Source of the DNA: Azoarcus sp. PA01
Lineage (GTDB): Bacteria > Pseudomonadota > Gammaproteobacteria > Burkholderiales > Rhodocyclaceae
NCBI GenBank assembly: GCA_001274695.2
Contig: LARU01000002.1
Span: forward strand, 1,798,001 to 1,862,000
DNA length: 64,000 bases
Reading direction: 5' to 3'
Shown here one piece after another: positions 16,945 to 26,995 of the stretch (its first letter is position 1; every line of letters begins with the position of its first letter). The notes beneath the pieces were generated by a model. It made no database searches, was not told where the DNA came from, and saw only the letters and a program-made list of their open reading frames with translations. A program made the position numbers and the translations under genes.

Positions 16945-18891
16945 GTGAACAGCGCCGGCAATGCGGATGTCCTTGTCGAGGGCAGGGTCATCGAGCGGGT
17001 GCGCGCCTCGCTCGCAGGGCGCGCGACGCAGCTGCTGCTGGTGCTGGCCTTCGTCGCCGTGGCGTTCATCAGCGCGATCGGAATCGGCGCCTCCGCGGCC
17101 ATCGTCGAAACTGTCCAGGACAGCGGCAGCGCGGTCAACGCGGCGGGCGGCCTGCGCCGTCTCGCTCATCGCGCCGCCAGTGTCGCGCTCGCCACAGCGC
17201 TCGACGGCCGTACCGGACGTGCCGAAGTCACGGCAGCGATCGTCGCGTTCGAGGCCGGACTGGGCGATGCGACGCTCGAGAAAGTGCTCGAACGCGAACC
17301 CGGCGGCGTCTTCGCGTCGATCTACCGTGGCATCCATTCAGGCTGGTACATGAACCTCAAGCCGCGCCTGCTCGGGGTGCCGGAGCTCGCGAGCGAGAGT
17401 CCCGATGTGCTGTTCTACGAAACGCTGCTCGCGGACGTCGACGCCTTCACCGCGCAGATCGACGCGCTGGTGGCGGTGCTCGAGCGCAAGACCGAGGCCG
17501 GCATCGGGCAGCTGCGCATGACGTTGGCAATTGCGCTCGGGCTGGTGATGGTCGTCATGGTCGCGGCGCTTTGCGTCATCCGCCGGCGCGTGTTCATGCC
17601 GCTGACCGAGCTGCGCGACTGCGCTGCACGCATCGCCGGCGGGGATTTTCGCGCCCGCAGCCGCTACATCGGGCGCGACGAACTCGGGCGCGTGGGTTCG
17701 GCGTTCAACGCGATGGCCGACGAGCTGTCGAGCGTCTATCGCGACCTCGAGCAGCGGGTCGAGCAGAAGACCGCGGATCTGATGCGCAGCAACCGCGCGC
17801 TCGAGCTGCTGTACCACGTCATCGCGCGGCTCTATCACGCTCCGGCCTCGCCGCAGACCTACGCCGAGACGCTGAAGGATCTCGAGCAGGTGCTCGGGCT
17901 CAATGGCAGTTTCGTCTGCGTGCAGCCCGAGCACGGCGGCGTCGCGACCGTCCTGTCGACGACGATGGGCGACTGTCCGGTGCGCTCGCGCAGCGACGAG
18001 GAGTGCACCCACTGTCCCGGGCGGATGATGCCGTGGAGCTATCGCCGCGAGGGCGGCTTCGATGTGTTCCTGGTGCCGCTGCGCGATGCCGACCACCTCT
18101 ACGGCATGATGCGGCTCGCGCTGCCGCCGGGCGAGCGACTGCGCGCATGGCAGCACACGCTGGTCGAGGCGGTATCCCGCCACATGGGGATCGCGCTGGG
18201 CATTTCGCACCAGAGCGAGCGCGAACGGCTCCTCGCGCTGCAGGAGGAGCGCTCGATCATCGCGCGCGAACTGCACGACTCGCTCGCGCAGTCGCTGTCG
18301 TACATGAAGATCCAGGCGAGCCTGCTGTCGTCGGCGCTGCAGCGGCCCGAGCGCCGCGACGACGCGTCCGACATCCTCGCCGACATGAAGGACGGCATCA
18401 ACGCCGCGTACCGCCAGCTGCGCGAACTGCTGTCCACGTTCCGCCTGCAGATGGAGGGGGATTTCGCGCGTCTGCTCGGCAGCACCGTCGAGGAGTACGC
18501 CAGCCGCAGCGGCATGCCGATCGAGCTGGAGATCCGCCTCGGCATGTGCCATCTGAACCCGAACCAGGAAATCCACGTGCTGCACATCATCCGCGAGGCG
18601 CTGTCGAACGCGACGCGTCATGCGCGCGCGAGCTCGATCCGCGTCGGGCTGTTCGGCCATCCGGACGGAGTCCAGGTGATCATCGAAGACGACGGCAAAG
18701 GCATCCTGCCGGCTGCCGCCAGCGAACCGCACCATTACGGCCTGGCGATCATGGGTGAGCGGGCGCGGGGACTCGGCGGCATGCTCGAGATCGTGCCCCG
18801 TCCGGACGGCGGCACGCGCGTAGCCGTGTGCTTCGATCCGGCCGCCCGGCACGCGGTTTCGTCCGCCGCTCCCCCTTCCGAGGCGCAATGA
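16945..18891 (+). CDS. narX: NarX-type nitrate/nitrite sensor histidine kinase
   Basis: A 648-residue inner-membrane sensor. TM1 (about residues 29-54, LLLVLAFVAVAFISAIGIGA) and TM2 (about 190-215) bracket a periplasmic domain whose start carries a P-box-like stretch (SAVNAAGGLRRLAHRAASVA), the nitrate-binding element of NarX/NarQ. A HAMP linker, a central cysteine-containing module (EECTHCPGRMMPW) and a HisKA_3 transmitter follow: the phosphorylated His is in ARELHDSLAQSLSYMK, and the ATPase has NATRHARASS and EDDGKGI. The start is GTG 16945. It overlaps narL by four bases (ATGA), so the two are translationally coupled. Confidence 0.92.
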   Translation: MNSAGNADVLVEGRVIERVRASLAGRATQLLLVLAFVAVAFISAIGIGASAAIVETVQDSGSAVNAAGGLRRLAHRAASVALATALDGRTGRAEVTAAIVAFEAGLGDATLEKVLEREPGGVFASIYRGIHSGWYMNLKPRLLGVPELASESPDVLFYETLLADVDAFTAQIDALVAVLERKTEAGIGQLRMTLAIALGLVMVVMVAALCVIRRRVFMPLTELRDCAARIAGGDFRARSRYIGRDELGRVGSAFNAMADELSSVYRDLEQRVEQKTADLMRSNRALELLYHVIARLYHAPASPQTYAETLKDLEQVLGLNGSFVCVQPEHGGVATVLSTTMGDCPVRSRSDEECTHCPGRMMPWSYRREGGFDVFLVPLRDADHLYGMMRLALPPGERLRAWQHTLVEAVSRHMGIALGISHQSERERLLALQEERSIIARELHDSLAQSLSYMKIQASLLSSALQRPERRDDASDILADMKDGINAAYRQLRELLSTFRLQMEGDFARLLGSTVEEYASRSGMPIELEIRLGMCHLNPNQEIHVLHIIREALSNATRHARASSIRVGLFGHPDGVQVIIEDDGKGILPAAASEPHHYGLAIMGERARGLGGMLEIVPRPDGGTRVAVCFDPAARHAVSSAAPPSEAQ

Positions 18892-19550
18892 ACGACAGGA
18901 ACGACACTCCCCAGTCGGTCGTCATCATCGACGACCATCCGCTGTTCCGCAAAGGACTGATCCAGCTGCTGCGCACCGTGCCCGGTTTCCGCCTCGTCGC
19001 GGAAGCGGCCGACGGCAAGGAGGGCATCGCGCACATCCTGCATCTGCGCCCCGACCTGCTGCTGCTCGACCTGAACATGAAGGACATGTCCGGCCTCGAG
19101 GTGCTGAAGTTCGTGCGTCAGGCTGACCTGGACACGCGCGTCGTGATGGTCACGGTCTCGGACGCCGCCGAAGACCTCGTCGCGGCGCTGCGCGCGGGCG
19201 CCGACGGCTATCTGCTCAAGGACATGGAGCCGGAGCAGATGGTCGAGGCGCTGCAGGCCGCGGCAGCGGGACGGATCGTCGTGTCCGAAGCGCTGACCCA
19301 CCTGATGGCGGCCGCGCTGCGCCGGGAAAAGCGTCCCGACAGCGTCACCGACGCAGGCCTCACCGAGCAGGAGCAGCGCATTCTCGAGCGCATCGCGGTC
19401 GGCCTGTCGAACAAGCTGATCGCCCGCGAGCTGGGCATCGCCGAAGGCACCGTCAAGGTGCACGTCAAGCACGTGCTGCGCAAGCTCAACTTCCGTTCGC
19501 GCGTCGAGGCGGCCGTGTGGGCGGTCGCGAACCAGCGCGGCGAGCGCTGA
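18888..19550 (+). CDS. narL: NarL-family response regulator
   Basis: A 220-residue partner of the preceding kinase. The receiver domain has the acidic pair in VVIIDDHPLFRKG, the phosphoacceptor Asp in LLLLDLNMKDMSG (near residue 64) and the conserved Lys in GYLLKDMEPEQ. The C-terminal LuxR/NarL HTH is intact (LTEQEQRILERIAVGLSNKL, then ARELGIAEGTVKVHVKHVL). The ATG at 18888 overlaps the stop of narX. It probably binds sites such as that at 16839-16854 and controls nitrate-respiration genes elsewhere. Confidence 0.93.
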   Translation: MNDRNDTPQSVVIIDDHPLFRKGLIQLLRTVPGFRLVAEAADGKEGIAHILHLRPDLLLLDLNMKDMSGLEVLKFVRQADLDTRVVMVTVSDAAEDLVAALRAGADGYLLKDMEPEQMVEALQAAAAGRIVVSEALTHLMAAALRREKRPDSVTDAGLTEQEQRILERIAVGLSNKLIARELGIAEGTVKVHVKHVLRKLNFRSRVEAAVWAVANQRGER

Positions 19551-19736
19551 ACGCCGATCGATCGCCGCATTCCGGTCGCGCATCGTACAGCGATGGCCGG
19601 CCGCCCCGTCATTTTTCCAAGCCGTGGTCTATGTTGAAGTCAGATTGACGGCTGAGGATGCGGCTCGTTCAGAAGCCTTCGCCCACTGCAAACGGCACTT
19701 CCTGGCAGGGAGCGTTTTTCGCGGAGGAACCCGACC

Positions 19737-21575
19737 ATGTTGAAACGCAAGCTCCTCATCACGACCCTGATCGGTGCGGGCCTGATCGGTACGATCGCGT
19801 TCGGCGAGTACCGCGCGTGGCGCATGGACAATACTTCCGCACTGCTGACGACGATCGGCGCACCGTTCTGTGCGCCGCAACGCAGCGGACCACAGCACAA
19901 GACCTTCTTCCGGCTCGCGATGGCGCAAGCGGAAAGCGGCCGTGCGCCGGCGCGAACCGAAGTCGGTCCGTTCAGCAGAGCGATCCCGGATGCCGAGTCG
20001 ATCGCCCACGCCGATGCCAACCCGCGGCTCATGGACGACCTGGGCACTTTGCACTACCCGATCACGACTTCGATACCCACTGCGCAGCGATTCTTCGATC
20101 AGGGCTTGCGTCTTGCCTACGCTTTCAACCATGGCGAGGCGCTGCGCGCTTTTCGCAAGGCGCGCACGCTCGATCCCGAGTGCGCGATGTGTTACTGGGG
20201 GGAAGCGCTGGTCCTCGGGCCGAACATCAACGCGCCGATGGACGCCGCTGCGGTCGCGCCCGCTTTTGACGCGGTGACCAAGGCGCAACAGCGCTCGGCC
20301 AGCGCGAGCGCGAAGGAACGCGCGCTGATCGAAGCGCTGACGGCGCGCTACGCGCAGGCGCCGCAGGCCGACCGCGCGGCGCTCGATGCGGCCTATGCCG
20401 ACGCGATGCAGCGGGTCGCGCAGTGCTACCCCGACGACGACCAGATCACGCTGACCTACGCCGAAGCGCTGATGGATCGGCAGCCTTGGGACTACTGGGA
20501 AGCCGGCGGTTTCCTACCGAAAGGGCGCGCGGCCGAGATCGTCGCCCTGCTCGAGAAAGTGCTGCGCAGGACGCCCGATCATCCGGGGGCGATTCACTAC
20601 TACATTCATCTCACCGAGAGTTCCAGCGATCCTGGGCGCGCCGTCCCTTACGCGCAACGTCTGGGCCGGCTGATGCCCGGCGCCGGGCATGTCGTGCATA
20701 TGCCGTTCCACACTTTCTTCCGTGTCGGCATGTACAAGGAGGCGATCGAGGCGAACCGGCAGGCGGTGCGGGCGGACGAGACCTACATCGCCCGTTCGGC
20801 GCCGGTCGGCATCTATCCGCAGGCCTACTATCCGCACAACATTCATTCGCTGATGGTATCCGCGCAGATGGCCGGCGATGGCGCCAGCGCAATCGAGTCC
20901 GCCGACAAGCTGGGCCGGATCGTCTCCGATGCAGCGGCGAGGAACATCCCGTGGGTGCAGCCGATCATGGCCGCGCCCTATTTCGCCCACGCGCAGTTCA
21001 GTGACGCGAAGACCATTCTCGCCCTGCCCGATCCGGGGGCCGACTTCCCCTATGTGCAGGCGATGTGGCACTACGCTCGCGGGGTCGGCCTCGCGGGCGC
21101 CGGGGACGTGAGCGCGGCGCAGGCCGAAGTCGATGCGATCGTCCGCCTCGAGCAGCAAAACGACTTTGCCGATCTGGTCGCCGGCGGCGTGCCGGCGAAG
21201 GACGTGCTGCGCCTCGCCGAACAGGTGCTGCGCGCGCGCATCGCCCAGGCGAACCGGGACCCGGCGCGCGCCGTCCGCCATTTCGAAGCGGCGGTCGCGC
21301 TCGAAGATCGGCTGGCCTACACCGAGCCACCCTATTGGTACTATCCGACGCGCCAGTCCCTCGGGGCGGCGCTGCTGCTCGCCGGGGATCTGGACAATGC
21401 GGAGAACGTGCTGCGCTCGAGCCTGGCACGCGCGCCCAACAACGGCTGGGCGCTGTTCGGCTTGATGCGGCTTTACGAGCAGCGCGGTGATGCAGCGAGT
21501 GCTCAGGCCGTCAGAACTTTGCTCGACAAGGCGTGGATCGGCGACCCCCGTATCCTGGAACTTTCACGCCTGTGA
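19737..21575 (+). CDS. Membrane-anchored TPR protein of unknown function
   Basis: A 612-residue protein with one N-terminal hydrophobic segment (LLITTLIGAGLIGTIAFGEY), either an uncleaved signal anchor or a signal peptide, so the bulk is probably periplasmic. Tetratricopeptide-like repeats are visible: RFFDQGLRLAYAFNHGEALR with ECAMCYWGEALVLGPN near residues 118-160, and more in the C-terminal third (GAALLLAGDLDNAENVLRSS, then WALFGLMRLYEQRGDAASAQ). The CAMC pair is not a heme motif because no His follows. GGAGGA precedes the ATG by nine bases. It lies alone between narL and ccm; related proteins are annotated only as TPR proteins and I assign no function. Confidence 0.75.
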   Translation: MLKRKLLITTLIGAGLIGTIAFGEYRAWRMDNTSALLTTIGAPFCAPQRSGPQHKTFFRLAMAQAESGRAPARTEVGPFSRAIPDAESIAHADANPRLMDDLGTLHYPITTSIPTAQRFFDQGLRLAYAFNHGEALRAFRKARTLDPECAMCYWGEALVLGPNINAPMDAAAVAPAFDAVTKAQQRSASASAKERALIEALTARYAQAPQADRAALDAAYADAMQRVAQCYPDDDQITLTYAEALMDRQPWDYWEAGGFLPKGRAAEIVALLEKVLRRTPDHPGAIHYYIHLTESSSDPGRAVPYAQRLGRLMPGAGHVVHMPFHTFFRVGMYKEAIEANRQAVRADETYIARSAPVGIYPQAYYPHNIHSLMVSAQMAGDGASAIESADKLGRIVSDAAARNIPWVQPIMAAPYFAHAQFSDAKTILALPDPGADFPYVQAMWHYARGVGLAGAGDVSAAQAEVDAIVRLEQQNDFADLVAGGVPAKDVLRLAEQVLRARIAQANRDPARAVRHFEAAVALEDRLAYTEPPYWYYPTRQSLGAALLLAGDLDNAENVLRSSLARAPNNGWALFGLMRLYEQRGDAASAQAVRTLLDKAWIGDPRILELSRL

Positions 21576-21621
21576 GGATCCGCGCTCGCGCGCGGTCGTG
21601 ATGGGGCGGGTCGGAGGCCGG

Positions 21622-21693
21622 CCGCGGCGAAACCGCAGTGAGCGAGTTCGAGTGAGCCTGAATGGCGGTTTCGCATTCCCGCGGCGAAACCGC
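21622..21693. repeat. Short repeats CCGCGGCGAAACCGC, twice direct and once partly inverted
   Basis: Identical 15-mers at 21622-21636 and 21679-21693, with an inverted GCGGTTTCGC at 21665-21674 that can pair with the second copy as a 10-bp hairpin (loop 9). They lie between the TPR gene and ccmA and may be a terminator for the TPR gene or a small repeat element. Confidence 0.6.
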
Positions 21694-21752
21694 GCTGTTC
21701 GCCACTCAAGCAGCCTCCCGGAGCGCTCCGCTCTGTGGTTAAATCCACGCCC

Positions 21753-22379
21753 ATGCTTTATGCCGCCGATCTCGCCTGTCTGAAGGGTGACCGCCTGTTG
21801 TTCCGGGGCCTCTCCCTGCAGGTGGCGCCCGGCGCCATGCTGCGGATCGCCGGTCCGAACGGCTTCGGCAAAACCAGCCTGCTACGCATCCTGTGCGGGC
21901 TCGCGCATCCCGAAGCGGGCGAGATCCGCTGGAACGGCCGGCCGATCGCCGGCGACCGCGAGTCCTTTCATCGCACGCTGCTCTATCTCGGCCATGCGCC
22001 GGCCCTGAACGATCTGCTCACGCCGCTCGAAAACCTGCGCTTCGCGTGCGCCGCGGCGGGCGACGACGTCGACGAGGACGCTTGCGTCGATGCGCTCGTG
22101 CGCATCGGCCTCGCCGACCAGCTCGATCTGCCGGCGCGCGTGCTGTCGCAGGGCCAGCGCCGGCGCGTCGGGCTGGCGCGCCTTTTTCTCGGCATCCGCC
22201 GCGGCCTGTGGGTGCTCGACGAACCGTTCACGGCGCTCGACGCCGCGGCGGTCGCCGATCTCGCGACGACGCTCTCGGATCACTGCGCCGCGGGCGGCAT
22301 CGTGATCCTGACGACGCATCAGGACGCTCCTTTTGCCGTGCCGCCGACGGTGCTGGATCTTTCCGAGGTGGCCGCTTGA
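21753..22379 (+). CDS. ccmA: Heme exporter ATP-binding protein CcmA
   Basis: ATPase of the CcmABCD complex, which releases holo-CcmE loaded with heme for cytochrome c maturation. A 208-residue ABC domain: Walker A GPNGFGKTSLL near residues 36-46, signature LSQGQRRRVGLARL, and Walker B GLWVLDEPFTALD. The ATG at 21753 begins the canonical N-terminus. It heads a nine-gene ccm operon in which nearly every junction overlaps; its stop overlaps the ccmB TTG start by three bases. Confidence 0.96.
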   Translation: MLYAADLACLKGDRLLFRGLSLQVAPGAMLRIAGPNGFGKTSLLRILCGLAHPEAGEIRWNGRPIAGDRESFHRTLLYLGHAPALNDLLTPLENLRFACAAAGDDVDEDACVDALVRIGLADQLDLPARVLSQGQRRRVGLARLFLGIRRGLWVLDEPFTALDAAAVADLATTLSDHCAAGGIVILTTHQDAPFAVPPTVLDLSEVAA

Positions 22380-23053
22380 GCCGTACGCTCGGTCCGTTTG
22401 CCGCCGTGCTGCACCGCGATCTGCTGCTCGCCTGGCGAGGCCGGGCCGACGTGCTGGTCACGCTCGCGTTCTTCGTCGTCGTGGTGTGCCTGTTTCCGTT
22501 CGGCGTCGGCGCCGAAACGAACCAGCTGCGCTCGATCGCGCCCGGCGTGCTGTGGGTCGCGGCGCTGCTCGCGACGCTGCTGTCGCTGCACCGCCTGTTC
22601 GCGCAGGATCACGCCGACGGCACGCTCGAGCAGTTGCTGCTGTCGCCGGAGCCGACCGTGCTGTGGGTCGTCGCCAAGGTCGTCGCGCACTGGATCGCGA
22701 CCGGCCTGCCGCTCGTGATCGTCGCGCCTGCGCTGGCGCTGCTGTTTGATGTGGAGCAAGGAGCGCTCGGGGTCCTCGTCCTATCGTTGGCGCTCGGCAC
22801 CCCGATCCTGGCTCTGCTCGGTGCGGTGGGCGCGGCCTTGACGCTCGGGCTGCGCGGCGGCGGCATGCTGCTCGCGCTGCTGGTCCTGCCGCTGTTCGTT
22901 CCGGTGCTGATTTTCGGCGCCGGCGCGGTGGATTCCCACCTTTCCGGCACCGGCGCGGACGCGCATATCCTGCTCCTCGGGGGCGGGCTGCTCGGGGCGC
23001 TGGCGCTGGCGCCGGTCGCATGCGCGGCGGCGCTCAGAATCGCAGTCGAATGA
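22376..23053 (+). CDS. ccmB: Heme exporter membrane protein CcmB
   Basis: A 225-residue, six-helix membrane partner of CcmA. Typical segments include FAAVLHRDLLLAWRGRADVL and RLFAQDHADGTLEQLLLSP. The best start is a TTG at 22376 overlapping the ccmA stop (TTGA), giving the usual CcmB length; no ATG or GTG in frame gives a comparable N-terminus. Translation is therefore probably coupled to ccmA. It overlaps ccmC by four bases. Confidence 0.93.
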   Translation: MSRTLGPFAAVLHRDLLLAWRGRADVLVTLAFFVVVVCLFPFGVGAETNQLRSIAPGVLWVAALLATLLSLHRLFAQDHADGTLEQLLLSPEPTVLWVVAKVVAHWIATGLPLVIVAPALALLFDVEQGALGVLVLSLALGTPILALLGAVGAALTLGLRGGGMLLALLVLPLFVPVLIFGAGAVDSHLSGTGADAHILLLGGGLLGALALAPVACAAALRIAVE

Positions 23054-23826
23054 TGAAAGAGATGAAAAGACCTGAACGCGGCAAGAGCCTGTTTCGCTTC
23101 GCGGCCCCCCAGCTGTTCTATCCGCTCGCGGGCGCGCTGGCGCCGTGGTTCGCCGGGGCTGCCGCGGTGCTCACGATCCTCGGGCTGTGGCTCGCGTTCT
23201 TCGTCGCGCCGACCGACGCGCAGCAGGGCGAGGTGTATCGCGTGATCTTCATCCACGTCCCGGCGGCGTGGATGTCGATGTTCGTGTATCTGATCATGGC
23301 GTTCTGGTCGGCGGTCGGGCTGGTCATGAACACCCGCCTGTCGTTCATGATGGCGCGCGCGCTGGCGCCGACCGGGGCGATGTTCTGTGTCGTCGCGCTG
23401 GTGACCGGCGCGCTGTGGGGCAAGCCGACGTGGGGCGCATACTGGGTGTGGGATGCGCGGCTGACGTCGCAGCTGCTGCTGCTGTTCCTGTACTTCGGCT
23501 TCATGGCGCTGACCGAGGCGATCGAGGATCCGCGCCGCGCCGACAAGGCCGGCGCGATCATCGCACTCGTCGGCGCCGTCAATGTGCCGATCATCTATTT
23601 CTCGGTGAAGTGGTGGAACACGCTGCACCAGGGAGCGTCGGTGAGCCTGACGAAAGCGCCTTCGATGGCCGCGACGATGCTCGCGGGGATGCTCGTCATG
23701 GCGCTCGCGTCCTGGGCCTACACGATCACCGTGACCTTGTGGCGGGTGCGCCCGCTGATTCTCGAGCGCGAGCGCCACGCCGAATGGGTCGCGGCCGAGC
23801 TCGACGCGCTGGAGGGCAGGATCTGA
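23050..23826 (+). CDS. ccmC: Heme-handling protein CcmC
   Basis: A 258-residue, six-helix membrane protein that delivers heme to CcmE. The periplasmic tryptophan-rich WWD-type motif is GKPTWGAYWVWDARLTSQL, and heme-ligand histidines lie in IFIHVPAAWMS and in SVKWWNTLHQGAS. The start ATG (23050) overlaps the ccmB stop; a second Met at 23053 is possible. Confidence 0.96.
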   Translation: MMKEMKRPERGKSLFRFAAPQLFYPLAGALAPWFAGAAAVLTILGLWLAFFVAPTDAQQGEVYRVIFIHVPAAWMSMFVYLIMAFWSAVGLVMNTRLSFMMARALAPTGAMFCVVALVTGALWGKPTWGAYWVWDARLTSQLLLLFLYFGFMALTEAIEDPRRADKAGAIIALVGAVNVPIIYFSVKWWNTLHQGASVSLTKAPSMAATMLAGMLVMALASWAYTITVTLWRVRPLILERERHAEWVAAELDALEGRI

Positions 23827-24038
23827 TGCAGTGGGAATCATGGAGCGCGTTCTGGCAGATGGGAGGCGCGGCCCCGTTCGTGTGGGGCAGCTACGGCATC
23901 ACGGCGCTGCTGGTGGCCGGGGAACTGATCATGGTGATGCGCCGTCGTAAGGACGCCCTGCGGCGTCTGCTGAGGCTGCGCCGCGCGAGGACGGGCGGCA
24001 GCGGCGGGCGACGTGCTTTTGAGGAGATCGTTGAATGA
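23826..24038 (+). CDS. ccmD: Heme exporter small subunit CcmD
   Basis: A 70-residue protein with one transmembrane helix ([21 protein letters not shown]) followed by an arginine-rich cytoplasmic tail. CcmD stabilises CcmC-CcmE complexes. Its ATG overlaps the ccmC stop by one base (TGATG), and its stop overlaps the ccmE start by four. It is hidden in a longer open frame antisense-free region and is easily missed. Confidence 0.88.
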   Translation: MQWESWSAFWQMGGAAPFVWGSYGITALLVAGELIMVMRRRKDALRRLLRLRRARTGGSGGRRAFEEIVE

Positions 24039-24481
24039 AACCCCGTAGCAAACGTCTGCTGCTCGTCGCCGGCGCCGTCGCGTTGCTGGTCGGTGCGGTG
24101 GCGCTGGTGCTGAACGCGTTCCAGCAGAACCTCGTGTTCTTCCATACGCCGACCGAAGTGGCCGAAGGCAAGGCACCCGTCGGTCGCGCGTTTCGCATCG
24201 GCGGGATGGTCGAAACCGGCTCGATCCGCCGTGCTGCCGACGGCGTGACCGTGCAGTTCGCGATCACCGACACGGCAAAAGTGATCCCGGTCTCGTACAA
24301 AGGCTCCCTGCCCGACCTTTTCAGCGAAGGGAAAGGCGCGGTGGTGCAGGGCACGCTCGGCGCGGACGGCCAGTTCCAGGCGTCCGAAGTGCTCGCCAAG
24401 CACGACGAAAACTACATGCCGCCCGAGGCGCAGCACGCTGTCGATCAGGCCAAGAAAGCGGCACAGACGGTGGCCCAATGA
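24035..24481 (+). CDS. ccmE: Periplasmic heme chaperone CcmE
   Basis: A 148-residue membrane-anchored chaperone that binds heme covalently through a histidine. The N-terminal helix ([19 protein letters not shown]) anchors an OB-fold beta-barrel; the C-terminal [12 protein letters not shown] contains the heme-attaching His and the conserved Tyr four residues later. It overlaps ccmD and ccmF by four bases each. Confidence 0.97.
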   Translation: MKPRSKRLLLVAGAVALLVGAVALVLNAFQQNLVFFHTPTEVAEGKAPVGRAFRIGGMVETGSIRRAADGVTVQFAITDTAKVIPVSYKGSLPDLFSEGKGAVVQGTLGADGQFQASEVLAKHDENYMPPEAQHAVDQAKKAAQTVAQ

Positions 24482-26451
24482 TTCCCGAACTCGGTCATTT
24501 CGCGCTGATCCTCGCGCTGGTGCTCGCGCTCGTCCAGGCGGTCGTCCCGATGGTCGGCGCGAACCGCAACCGCGTCGCGCTGATGGCGGTCGGGCGGCCG
24601 GCGGCGCAGGGGCAGTTCCTCGCCATCGCGTTCGCCTTCGGCTGCCTGACCTGGGCGTTCGTCACGAGCGACTTCTCGCTGCAGCTCGCGGCAGTCAATT
24701 CGCATACCGACACGCCGCTCGTCTACAAGATCACCGGCGTGTGGGGCAACCACGAAGGGTCGCTGCTGCTGTGGGCGCTGTCGCTGTCGCTATGGACGGT
24801 CGCGGTGACGGTGTTCAGCCGCAACCTGCCCGACGCGTTCATGGCGCGCGTCCTCGGCGTGCTCGGCTGGATCAGCGCCGGCTTCCTGTCGTTCACGCTG
24901 GTCACGTCGAATCCTTTCGACCGCCTGCTGCCGGCGGTCGCGCAGGGGCGCGACCTCAACCCGCTGCTCCAGGACGCCGGCATGATCATCCACCCGCCGC
25001 TGCTGTACATGGGCTACGTCGGCTTTTCGGTCGCGTTCGCGTTCGCGATCGCCGCGCTGCTCAGTGGCCGCATGGATGCCGCCTGGGCGCGCTGGTCGCG
25101 GCCGTGGACGACGGTCGCGTGGGTGTTCCTCACCGCCGGCATCGCAGTCGGGTCGGGCTGGGCCTACTACGAGCTCGGCTGGGGCGGCTGGTGGTTCTGG
25201 GATCCGGTCGAGAACGCGTCCTTCATGCCGTGGCTGCTCGGCACCGCGCTGATCCATTCGCTCGCGGTCACCGAGAAACGCGGCGCGTTCCGCAGCTGGA
25301 CGATCCTGCTCGCGATCAGTGCGTTCTCGCTGTCGCTGCTCGGCACTTTCCTGGTCCGCTCGGGCGTCATCACTTCGGTGCACGCGTTCGCGACCGACCC
25401 GAGACGCGGCCTGTTCATCCTCGCGCTGCTGGTCGTCGTGATCGGCGTTTCGCTGACGCTGTTCGCGTGGCGCGCGCCGAAGCTCGCCGGCGGCGGCAGC
25501 TTCGGCCTCGTGTCGCGCGACGCGACGCTGCTCGGCAACAACGTCCTGCTCGCGGTGGCGACGGGTTCGGTGCTGCTCGGAACGCTCTACCCGCTGTTCC
25601 TCGATGCGTTGAACCTCGGCAAGATCTCGGTCGGGCCGCCGTACTTCGAAGCGGTGTTCGTGCCGCTGATGACGCCGGTCGTCGTGCTGATGGTGCTCGG
25701 GCCGTTCGTGCGCTGGAAAGGCGACGGCATCGGGCGCGTGCTGCGGCCGCTGCTGCCGGTGATGGTCGCGAGCATCGCGATCGGGCTCGGCGTCGCGTTC
25801 GCAGTCGGGCACGTCACGGTGCGCACCGTGCTCGGGCTGGTGCTGGCGGCGTGGGTGCTGCTCGGCAGCGCGCGGCTGCTGATGACCCGTTTCGCGGAAC
25901 GTCGTGGCGCGAGCGCCGCGGCAGTGCTGCGCGGCATCCCGTCAGCGTGGTGGGGAATGTGGCTCGCCCACCTCGGCATCGGCATCTTCATCATCGGCGC
26001 GACGATGGCCGGCAGTCTCCACGAGCGCCTCGACGTCAGGATGCAGCCGGGCCAGACCGCACAGCTCGCCGGCTACACTTTCACGTTCCGCGGTGTCGCC
26101 GACGCTCCGGGGCCGAACTACGACGCCGCCCGGGCGACGATCGACGTGACGCGCAGCGGCATTCCGGTCGCGACGCTGCACCCGGAAAAACGCTTCTACA
26201 TCGCGCAGCAGATGCCGATGACCGAGGCGTCGATCGACATCGGCCCGTTCCGCGACGTGTACGTAAACCTCGGCGACCGCCTCGACGACGGCAGCTGGGT
26301 CGTCGGCCTGTTCTACAAACCTTTCATCAGCTGGGTATGGCTCGGCTGCTTGCTGATGGCGGTCGGGGGCGTTTTCGCGGCCGCGGATCGTCGCTACCGC
26401 CGCCTCGCCGAGCGTGAAGTCCCTGCCGGCACGGCGCGCCGCACGACATGA
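24478..26451 (+). CDS. ccmF: Cytochrome c heme lyase subunit CcmF
   Basis: A 657-residue membrane protein with many helices that transfers heme from CcmE to apocytochrome c together with CcmH/CcmI. The WWD motif [20 protein letters not shown] lies around residues 233-252, and [15 protein letters not shown] provides a conserved His. The length matches the family. It begins in an ATGA overlap with ccmE and ends ten bases before ccmG. Confidence 0.97.
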   Translation: MIPELGHFALILALVLALVQAVVPMVGANRNRVALMAVGRPAAQGQFLAIAFAFGCLTWAFVTSDFSLQLAAVNSHTDTPLVYKITGVWGNHEGSLLLWALSLSLWTVAVTVFSRNLPDAFMARVLGVLGWISAGFLSFTLVTSNPFDRLLPAVAQGRDLNPLLQDAGMIIHPPLLYMGYVGFSVAFAFAIAALLSGRMDAAWARWSRPWTTVAWVFLTAGIAVGSGWAYYELGWGGWWFWDPVENASFMPWLLGTALIHSLAVTEKRGAFRSWTILLAISAFSLSLLGTFLVRSGVITSVHAFATDPRRGLFILALLVVVIGVSLTLFAWRAPKLAGGGSFGLVSRDATLLGNNVLLAVATGSVLLGTLYPLFLDALNLGKISVGPPYFEAVFVPLMTPVVVLMVLGPFVRWKGDGIGRVLRPLLPVMVASIAIGLGVAFAVGHVTVRTVLGLVLAAWVLLGSARLLMTRFAERRGASAAAVLRGIPSAWWGMWLAHLGIGIFIIGATMAGSLHERLDVRMQPGQTAQLAGYTFTFRGVADAPGPNYDAARATIDVTRSGIPVATLHPEKRFYIAQQMPMTEASIDIGPFRDVYVNLGDRLDDGSWVVGLFYKPFISWVWLGCLLMAVGGVFAAADRRYRRLAEREVPAGTARRTT

Positions 26452-26461
26452 GTGATCGACA

Positions 26462-26995
26462 ATGAAAGCGAAGTTTCTCGTCCCCCTCGCGCTGTTCCTC
26501 GTGCTGGCGGGCTTCCTCGGCTACGGCCTGCAGCTCAATCCGCGCGAAGTGCCGTCGCCGCTGGTCGACAAACCGGCACCCGAGTTCCGCCTCGCGACGC
26601 TCGCAGCCCCCGACACCGCGCTCGGTGTGGCCGACATGCGCGGCGAAGTGTGGCTGCTGAACGTCTGGGCGTCGTGGTGCGTGTCGTGCCGCGAAGAGCA
26701 TCCGGTGCTGATGGAACTCGCGCGCGACAAGGTCGTGCCGCTCGTCGGCCTCAATTACAAGGACACGCGCCCCGAAGCGATCGCCTGGCTCGAAGCGCAC
26801 GGCGACCCCTACACGACTTCGGTCGTCGACGCGGATGGCCGCGTCGGCATCGACTACGGGGTGTATGGCGTGCCCGAGACTTTCCTCATCGACCGGCAGG
26901 GCGTGATCCGCTACAAGCATATCGGGCCGGTGACGCGGGAGGCGGTGCGCGACGTGCTGCTGCCGAAGATCGCGGAGCTGTCGCGTGCGAGCTAG
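26462..26995 (+). CDS. ccmG: Thiol:disulfide reductase CcmG (DsbE)
   Basis: A 177-residue membrane-anchored thioredoxin-fold protein that keeps the CxxCH cysteines of apocytochrome c reduced. One N-terminal helix (FLVPLALFLVLAGFLGYGLQ), active site WASWCVSCREEHPVL and the family insert GLNYKDTRPEAIAWL; the cis-Pro is in YGVPETFLID. Electrons are expected from DsbD, which is encoded at 59825-61639 in this window. Confidence 0.96.
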   Translation: MKAKFLVPLALFLVLAGFLGYGLQLNPREVPSPLVDKPAPEFRLATLAAPDTALGVADMRGEVWLLNVWASWCVSCREEHPVLMELARDKVVPLVGLNYKDTRPEAIAWLEAHGDPYTTSVVDADGRVGIDYGVYGVPETFLIDRQGVIRYKHIGPVTREAVRDVLLPKIAELSRAS

